Assembly (NCBI RefSeq): GCF_001423615.1
Contig: NZ_LMOU01000001.1
Span: 609,509-673,508 of the forward strand
Length of the DNA stretch: 64,000 nt
From: Microbacterium sp. Leaf159
GTDB taxonomy: Bacteria > Actinomycetota > Actinomycetes > Actinomycetales > Microbacteriaceae
Reading direction: 5' to 3'
Part shown: one piece after another, positions 58,978 to 64,000 of the stretch
Layout of the letters: the number at the start of each line of letters is the position of its first letter
How positions within the stretch are numbered: position 1 is the stretch's first letter
Program-made: the position numbers and the translations under genes
Notes under the pieces: model-generated
Database searches by the model: none
Told to the model about the DNA's origin: nothing
What the model saw: the letters and a program-made list of their open reading frames with translations, nothing else

Positions 58978-59082
58978 ATGATGATCACACTCAACGCACA
59001 GGCCACTGGCCTCGCCGCGCCATTCGCGCCGCGTCTTGCGCACTCGGTAACCGCCGGCGTCCGCACCACTGCGCTCTCGTAG
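58978..59082 (+). CDS. 34-residue peptide, possible regulatory leader
   Basis: AAAGGAGGT (58964-58972), 5-6 nt before the ATG, is an almost full anti-SD match and the strongest in the window. The peptide starts MMITLNAQATGLAAPFAPRL and ends VRTTALS. It has no Cys, no clear membrane segment, and uses codons rare here (GTA, ACA, CCA, CTT) and a TAG stop. Bases 58970-58978 (including Shine-Dalgarno and A of ATG) are perfectly complementary to 59044-59052, codons 23-25. It could be an attenuator peptide or a small effector; I recognise no homologue. Confidence 0.65.
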   Translation: MMITLNAQATGLAAPFAPRLAHSVTAGVRTTALS

Positions 59083-59326
59083 AACCGCAGCCCGAGGACT
59101 CCGTCCTGCGCCAACCGCAGGTCGCCGCCCCGTGAGGGGCATCCCTCAGACGCGTGTCACCGCGCCCACCCTCTGATCCGACCTCGGATCACGGATTCCC
59201 GCCGACCCCGGCGATCGCCCTCTCGCGACCCGGGCTCTCGACTGTCCGCACCCGCCAGGACACCTCTCGGTGCTCTGCGCCGGTGCTCGCCTCACCCATC
59301 CACACCACTCTTCTCGAAGGATCATC
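59083..59326 (+). promoter_or_regulatory. Structured untranslated stretch between the peptide and the 93-aa protein gene
   Basis: 244 bp with no convincing ORF. Hairpins: 59127-59140 (GCCCC, GTGA, GGGGC) and the overlapping 59133-59148 (TGAGGG, GCAT, CCCTCA), which exclude each other; 59174-59191 (TGATCCGA, CC, TCGGATCA); and the palindrome GGCGATCGCC at 59210-59219. None has a T-run. The layout suits an attenuator or riboregulatory leader. Confidence 0.5.
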
Positions 59327-59608
59327 GTGAATACCACGCTGTACCGCAGCACCACCCACCCTCCGGATACCGAGGGCCGACAGGTCCTCCACGTCCCCGC
59401 ACCCGACGAACTGCGGCGCCTCGCGCTCGCGGACCGTCTCTCCCTCCGGATCGGCCTGTGGCTGCTCCAGAGGGCTCAGCGTCCTCGCCGGGAACGCCGC
59501 ACCGCGTCTACGGTCTATTCGGACGGCTCGCCTCTCGAGCGACGAGAGCGCGCGGCCGGCGAGACGCTCGCACTGCTCACGTACGACCTGCAGCGTCAGC
59601 TGCGCTGA
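59327..59608 (+). CDS. 93-aa protein of unknown function
   Basis: Starts at GTG with AAGGA 5 nt upstream. The centre (LRRLALADRLSLRIGLWLLQ, followed by RAQRPRRERR) forms a likely amphipathic helix and a basic patch that could touch membrane or RNA. The C-terminus (LERRERAAGETLALLTYDLQ) is charged. No recognised domain. It lies 13 bp upstream of the first double-GNAT gene, so they are probably one operon. Confidence 0.7.
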   Translation: MNTTLYRSTTHPPDTEGRQVLHVPAPDELRRLALADRLSLRIGLWLLQRAQRPRRERRTASTVYSDGSPLERRERAAGETLALLTYDLQRQLR

Positions 59609-59621
59609 CCTGGAGATCACC

Positions 59622-60710
59622 ATGGGCATTCCCCTCACCGATGATGCATCGCTGCATCCGCTCGTGCTGCCGGCGCGCGCGGATGCAGCGGACGCGGGCG
59701 AGTTCCGCGAACTCGCCCGCGTCCGCAACGCCGTCTACCGCGAACTCACCGGCCGCACCGAGCAGGACCTCACACCTGAGGCGCTGCTGCCTCTGCTGCG
59801 TTCCCGCAAGGAGCGCACCACCGTGGTGTGGGCCGTCAGAGTCGGCGACGAGACGGTCGGCCGCGCCGTCGTCGACATCCCCCATGAGGAGGGTTCTCGA
59901 GTGGCGATCGCGTCGATCGAGATCCATCCGCGGGTCTGGGGGCGCGGGATCGGCACGGCCGTCGTGCCACACATCGAGGCCGTCGCGCGGGATCACGGTC
60001 GCACCGTCATCCAGAACTGGACGGAGCAGCCGGCGAGCGACGGTCCACGGCTCGAGGCGCGCACCGGCTTCGGAAGAGTGCCGGACGACCACGTCGCCCG
60101 ATTCCTCACCCGTCACGGCTTCACCCTCGAACAGGTGTACCGCGTGAGCCGTCTCGATGTCACAGCATCGACTCTCGATCGCGCGCGAGCACTGTACGAG
60201 GAGGCCCGCGCGTTCTCGAAGGACTACCGCGTGGTCCAGTGGGGGCTTCCCACCCCGGCCGAGCACATCGACGGCTACGCGTGGCTGAAATCTCGCATGT
60301 CGACGGACGCCCCGTCCGGCGATCTCGAGACCGACGAGGAGGCCTGGGACGCCCAGCGCCTGATCGACGGAGAGAAGCGAATCGAGGAGATGGGCCAGAC
60401 CATGCAGGTCACGGTCGCTCAGCACATCCTCACCGGTGAGCTCACCGCCTTCACCGAACTCGGAATCGGCCCGGTGCTCACCGAGACCACGCACCAGCAC
60501 GACACTCTCGTGCTGGTCGAACACCGTGGGCACCGTCTCGGGCAGCTCGTGAAGTGCGCCGCTCTTCTCGCCTGGGGCGATGTGGCTCCGGAATCCGGCG
60601 ACGTGATCACCTACAACGCCGAGGAGAACCGCCCCATGCTCTCCATCAACGAAGCCATGGGCTTCACCGCCATCGCCTATGAAGGCGCCTGGAAGAAGGA
60701 ACTGACATGA
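59622..60710 (+). CDS. Tandem-GNAT acetyltransferase, copy 1
   Basis: 362 aa with two GNAT folds. The first (about 20-150) has a good acetyl-CoA loop, HPRVWGRGIGTAVV. The second (about 200-355) has VEHRGHRLGQLVKCAALL and the substrate-side motif NAEENRPMLSINEAMGFTA. The two-domain build recalls MshD (mycothiol synthase), but sequence does not prove that activity. GGAG precedes the ATG. The next gene overlaps by 4 nt (ATGA) and is a paralogue. Confidence 0.85.
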   Translation: MGIPLTDDASLHPLVLPARADAADAGEFRELARVRNAVYRELTGRTEQDLTPEALLPLLRSRKERTTVVWAVRVGDETVGRAVVDIPHEEGSRVAIASIEIHPRVWGRGIGTAVVPHIEAVARDHGRTVIQNWTEQPASDGPRLEARTGFGRVPDDHVARFLTRHGFTLEQVYRVSRLDVTASTLDRARALYEEARAFSKDYRVVQWGLPTPAEHIDGYAWLKSRMSTDAPSGDLETDEEAWDAQRLIDGEKRIEEMGQTMQVTVAQHILTGELTAFTELGIGPVLTETTHQHDTLVLVEHRGHRLGQLVKCAALLAWGDVAPESGDVITYNAEENRPMLSINEAMGFTAIAYEGAWKKELT

Positions 60711-61786
60711 CGACCATCGCGCTGACGATCTCTGCGCTGACCGTCCCGAAATCACTGGACGATGCCGACGGCGCGGACTTCCGCGCCTACGGGGCCCTCA
60801 ATCGCCAGATCTGCGACGAACTGGTCGGCCTGCCCGACATCGCGCCCGACGCCGCACAGCTGCTTGCCGGGTGGCAGGACAGCACCGACACTCTGCACAC
60901 CGGGTTCGTCGCTCGTCTCGGAGACGAGATCGTGGGGATGATCACGATCGACTACGCCCAGGAGGAGGACGCCCATGCGGCGGAGATCGACCTGATGGTG
61001 CCGGAGCGTCATTGGGGACGCGGCGTCGAGGACGCCCTGCTCTCCCTCGCTGAGACAGAGGCACGCGCGCATGGCCGCTCACTCGTGCAGACCTGGACGC
61101 TCCACCGCCCGGTCGAGACCGAGCGGATGATCGTTCCGCGAACCGGATGGGGCCGCATCCCTGCGATCCCGCTGTCGGACGCCCTCGAGGCCCGTGGTTA
61201 CGAGTTCGAGCAGGTCGAGCGCAACAGCGAGTTCGATCTGCACTCGGACCCCGCTCCCCTCCGCGAAGCGATGGAGACGGCGCAGACTGCGGCAGGACCC
61301 GACTATCGAGTGCTGCAGTGGCTGGCTCCGACACCGCCCGAACACCGCGAGGGCTACGCGGCGATCCTCGCCCGTCTCTCGACGGATGCGCCGAGCGGCG
61401 AGATGGACTTCGTCGCCGAGGTCTGGGACGCCGAGCGCGTAGTCCGACGAGAGAAGCGCCTGACCGGCGCCGGTCAGGCGCTGTCGGTCGTCGCCGTGCA
61501 GCACATCCCGAGCGGTGACCTCGTCGCCTACAACGAGCTCCTGATCGCGTCGGACCGTACAGGGGTGACGCATCAGCTCGGCACGCTCGTCTCCAGCGAG
61601 CACCGGGGGCACCGTCTCGGGGCGCTCGTCAAGTGCGCCAATCTGCTGCACTGGCGCGAGCTGATGCCCCACTCCCCTGTGGTCTCCACGTTCAACGCAG
61701 AGGAGAACCGGCCGATGCTCGGAATCAACGAGGCGATCGGGTTCACCGCGGTCTCCTACGCGGGAGCGTGGCAGAAGCGGATCTGA
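60707..61786 (+). CDS. Tandem-GNAT acetyltransferase, copy 2
   Basis: 359 aa, paralogous to copy 1 along its whole length: the same RLSTDAPSGEMD motif, SSEHRGHRLGALVKCANLL and NAEENRPMLGINEAIGFTA. Its N-domain loop reads RHWGRGVEDALL, where the second Gly of the acetyl-CoA loop is Glu, so that half may not bind cofactor. It is translated from an ATG overlapping copy 1. Substrate unknown; an antibiotic or peptide amine is possible given the ABC transporter next door. Confidence 0.85.
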   Translation: MTTIALTISALTVPKSLDDADGADFRAYGALNRQICDELVGLPDIAPDAAQLLAGWQDSTDTLHTGFVARLGDEIVGMITIDYAQEEDAHAAEIDLMVPERHWGRGVEDALLSLAETEARAHGRSLVQTWTLHRPVETERMIVPRTGWGRIPAIPLSDALEARGYEFEQVERNSEFDLHSDPAPLREAMETAQTAAGPDYRVLQWLAPTPPEHREGYAAILARLSTDAPSGEMDFVAEVWDAERVVRREKRLTGAGQALSVVAVQHIPSGDLVAYNELLIASDRTGVTHQLGTLVSSEHRGHRLGALVKCANLLHWRELMPHSPVVSTFNAEENRPMLGINEAIGFTAVSYAGAWQKRI

Positions 61787-61795
61787 CCGAGATCA

Positions 61796-61853
61796 TCCGA
61801 TCGGTGTATGCGGTTCGACGCGGATCATCCGCCGGGCCGATGCACCGATCGGA
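61796..61853. repeat. 11-bp inverted repeat upstream of the ABC transporter genes
   Basis: TCCGATCGGTG (61796-61806) and its exact complement CACCGATCGGA (61843-61853), 36 nt apart. Each half itself contains the palindrome CCGATCGG. Candidate paired operator. Confidence 0.75.
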
Positions 61854-61874
61854 GCCGCTCGCGAGGCTGGAAGC

Positions 61875-62570
61875 ATGAACGCATCCGTCCTCGAAGCCCG
61901 ATCCCTCACGAAGTCCTACGGCACCACCCGCGCACTCGCCGGGGTCGATCTCGCCATTCATCGTGGCGAGTCCGTGGCGATCATGGGTGCATCCGGGTCC
62001 GGGAAGACCACGCTGCTCCACGTGCTCGCCGGGATCATCACCCCCGACACCGGCACGGTGAGCTTCCAGGCCTCCAGCGGCGGTCCGGTCGAGCTCGCCG
62101 GCCTCGGCGAATCGGCGCGGTCGCGGCTGCGACGCGAGCGGTTCGGATTCGTGTTCCAGCAGGGCTTGCTGATCCCCGAGCTCACCGCTGTGGAGAATGT
62201 GGCGCTCGCCTCGCTGATCAACGGGGTGAAGCGGGCGGATGCCGTGGCGCACGCGGCGTCGTGGCTCGCCGCACTCGGGCTCGCCGGAATGGAGGACCGA
62301 CGGATCGGTGAGCTGTCGGGTGGGCAGGCGCAGCGCGTCGCGATCGCCCGCGCCCAGGCCACCGGCGCCGACCTCGTGTTCGCCGACGAGCCGACCGGCG
62401 CGCTGGATTCGCACACGTCGCAGGAGGTGATGAACGCGTTGCTCTGGTCGACCACCGGACAGGGCCGGACGCTGCTCGTCGTCACTCATGATCCTGAGGT
62501 CGCGGCGCGCTGCTCGAGGATCGTCTCGGTTCGCGACGGCCAGATCACAGCATCCGCGGTGCAGGCATGA
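61875..62570 (+). CDS. ABC transporter ATP-binding protein (LolD/MacB/BceA type)
   Basis: 231 aa. Walker A GASGSGKTTLLHVLAG, Q-loop FVFQQGLLIPELT, signature LSGGQAQRVAIARA, Walker B LVFADEPTGALDS and switch His VVTHDPE are all intact, so it should hydrolyse ATP. It belongs to the group partnered with FtsX-like permeases for lipid, lipoprotein or peptide antibiotic handling. The permease ATG overlaps its stop (ATGA). Confidence 0.95.
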   Translation: MNASVLEARSLTKSYGTTRALAGVDLAIHRGESVAIMGASGSGKTTLLHVLAGIITPDTGTVSFQASSGGPVELAGLGESARSRLRRERFGFVFQQGLLIPELTAVENVALASLINGVKRADAVAHAASWLAALGLAGMEDRRIGELSGGQAQRVAIARAQATGADLVFADEPTGALDSHTSQEVMNALLWSTTGQGRTLLVVTHDPEVAARCSRIVSVRDGQITASAVQA

Positions 62571-63889
62571 ACACGTCGGTGCTCGGTCTCCTGCTCCGTC
62601 CTGCCAAGGGGCAGAACTCCGTGATCGTCCTCCCCGCCACCGCATTCGCGATCGTCACCGCCCTGGTGCTCACCGTCGTGGGTGGAGCGCAGTCCTTCTG
62701 GACCTGGACCGACGGCTACGGTCCTCTGTATCAAGCCCTCGCCGCCATCGCACTGGTGCTCCTGGTCGTCCCCCTCGCGAACCTCGGCGGTGCCGCGGCC
62801 CGGCTCTGCGCGCGCAGACGGGACGAGCGGTTGTCGACCCTCCGCCTTCTCGGCGTCACTCCGCTCGGGGTGAGCGTGGCCACCGTGATCGAGTCCGTCC
62901 TCGTCGCGTCCGTGGGTGCGCTCGTGGGGATCGTCGCGTATCTCGCGATCTCTCCCCTCATCGGACTCATCCCGTTCCGTGGAGCGGCGCTCGGTATCGA
63001 TGCAGTGCTGCTGCCACCGGTCGGCGTCCTCGCTGTCGTCGGTGCAATCCTGCTCGTCGCCGCCGGCAGCGCCGCACTCGGACTCCGGAGGGTGATCATC
63101 TCGCCCCTGGGCGTGCGGCTTCGCACGACCACCTCGTCCGTGCACTGGTTCCGTGCGGTCATAGGCATCTCGGTGATCGCGATCGTCTTCGCCCTCGTGA
63201 AGATCTTCCCCTCGATCGCCGGATTCACGACCACCATCGTCGTGCTCGCGGTCCTGTTCGCGGTCGCACTGGCGATCCTCAATGTGATCGGCCCGTGGGC
63301 GCTCAAGGTCACCGCGTCCCGTCAACTGCGGCGCGCCGAGAGGGCCGATCGGCTGCTCGCAGCGCGTATGGTGCTGGACTCGCCGAAGGCCGCATGGCGC
63401 CAGGTGAGTGGGATCGCGATGGCGAGTTTCATGGCGGTGTTCGCCGGGACCGGCGTCTCCCTCATGAACGTGATGGGCAGCGAGGCGCTCGACGGGGCGG
63501 ATGCCGCTCTCGCTGCCGACATGCGTACCGGACTCGTCATCACTCTCGTGGCCTCGTTCCTCATGGTCGCGGCATCGGTCGGAGTGAACCAGGCGGCATC
63601 GGTGCTGGACCAGCGCGACCTGCACCGGAGCCTGCACCACCTCGGGATGCCGCTGGAGACCGTCGACAGTGCGCGCAGACGAGCGATCATGTCACCTCTG
63701 CTGGTCACCGCACTCGGTTCGGCGCTCTGCGCTGCGGTGCTGGTCTTCCCGCTCCTCGGCATCGCTCTCATCACCGCGCCCGAGTCGCTGCTGACCATCG
63801 CGGTCGTCGTGAGCGTGGGCATCTCGGTGGTCTGGACGAGCACCCGGGTCACCAGGCCGCTGCTCGCGCAATCCTTCCACGCGGTCTGA
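62567..63889 (+). CDS. FtsX-like ABC transporter permease
   Basis: 440 aa with about ten hydrophobic segments and an internal duplication pattern. It lacks the large extracytoplasmic domain of BceB or MacB. LCARRRDERLSTLRLLGVTP and HHLGMPLETVDSARR are the two coupling-helix regions contacting the ATPase, a usual FtsX-family feature. Substrate unknown. No two-component system is adjacent. It converges with the mutM-type gene, 8 bp away. Confidence 0.88.
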   Translation: MNTSVLGLLLRPAKGQNSVIVLPATAFAIVTALVLTVVGGAQSFWTWTDGYGPLYQALAAIALVLLVVPLANLGGAAARLCARRRDERLSTLRLLGVTPLGVSVATVIESVLVASVGALVGIVAYLAISPLIGLIPFRGAALGIDAVLLPPVGVLAVVGAILLVAAGSAALGLRRVIISPLGVRLRTTTSSVHWFRAVIGISVIAIVFALVKIFPSIAGFTTTIVVLAVLFAVALAILNVIGPWALKVTASRQLRRAERADRLLAARMVLDSPKAAWRQVSGIAMASFMAVFAGTGVSLMNVMGSEALDGADAALAADMRTGLVITLVASFLMVAASVGVNQAASVLDQRDLHRSLHHLGMPLETVDSARRRAIMSPLLVTALGSALCAAVLVFPLLGIALITAPESLLTIAVVVSVGISVVWTSTRVTRPLLAQSFHAV

Positions 63890-63897
63890 CCATGCGG

Positions 63898-64000
63898 TCA
63901 GCGTCGGCGCTGGCACCGGGGGCAGTAATGACTCGATCGGTTCATGAATGCCTCACGCCTGATGAGTCCGCCGCACCGAGGACACGGCTGCCCGCCACGA
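63898..64000 (-). CDS. mutM: MutM/Nei-type DNA glycosylase, C-terminal fragment (cut by window edge)
   Basis: Only the last 33 residues are in the window: a zinc finger with [20 protein letters not shown] and CPRC. This is the Fpg/Nei C-terminal DNA-binding finger. Its position next to smc, as in mycobacteria, supports mutM, but the Nei type cannot be excluded without the N-terminus. Confidence 0.85.
   Translation of the reverse strand, partial: RGGQPCPRCGGLIRREAFMNRSSHYCPRCQRRR

Overview
The window is high-GC, gene-dense DNA from an actinobacterium, most likely Microbacteriaceae and Microbacterium-like. Evidence: GlgE/GlgX/GlgB, DUF2469 next to rnhB, a DivIVA-repeat protein, a GatA with the actinobacterial amidase motif, an Ala/Glu-rich tail on ribosomal protein S2, and frequent GTG starts. 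Intergenic gaps are short. I see no tRNA, rRNA, CRISPR array, insertion sequence or phage gene. Both ends cut a gene: gatB on the left, a mutM-type DNA glycosylase on the right.

Left part (1-25 kb): gatCAB (tRNA amidation) diverges from an acyl-CoA ligase, a DEAD-box RNA helicase and a GNAT enzyme. Next, on the minus strand, come a cysteine desulfurase, mnmA, ligA and a small unknown protein. A plus-strand glycogen/alpha-glucan block (glgX, glgE, glgB) follows. After it are a CnoX/YbbN-like thioredoxin, a large envelope protein with an internal lipoprotein-type signal, an AI-2E-family transporter, a hydrolase, a zinc-ribbon protein, a lytic transglycosylase-like protein and a DivIVA-repeat protein.

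Middle and right part (24.6-64 kb): read on the minus strand, this is the conserved actinobacterial order mutM - smc - ftsY - ffh - rpsP - khpA - rimM - trmD - rplS - lepB - rnhB - DUF2469 - yraN - comM - dprA - xerC - rpsB - tsf - pyrH - frr - cdsA. It covers chromosome maintenance, co-translational export, ribosome biogenesis, DNA processing and phospholipid synthesis. The backbone is interrupted by cassettes, many on the plus strand: map and a phosphatase; a GCS2 ligase with glycerol uptake and catabolism (SorC-type regulator, glpD-glpF-glpK) plus LysR and DMT genes; a TetR gene with lipB-lipA; and, between smc and mutM, a peptide / double-GNAT / ABC-transporter cassette.

Two themes stand out. 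First, about fifteen genes have a -10-like hexamer (NANNNT, often TAGACT) ending 6-7 nt before the start codon with no Shine-Dalgarno sequence, so leaderless mRNAs appear to be a major mode of expression. Second, the smc-mutM cassette opens with a 34-codon peptide. It has a near-consensus promoter and the best Shine-Dalgarno sequence in the window, and its ribosome-binding site can pair with its own codons 23-25. Competing hairpins and small-protein, acetyltransferase and ABC-transporter genes follow. This looks like an attenuator-controlled accessory system and is the best candidate here for something undescribed.
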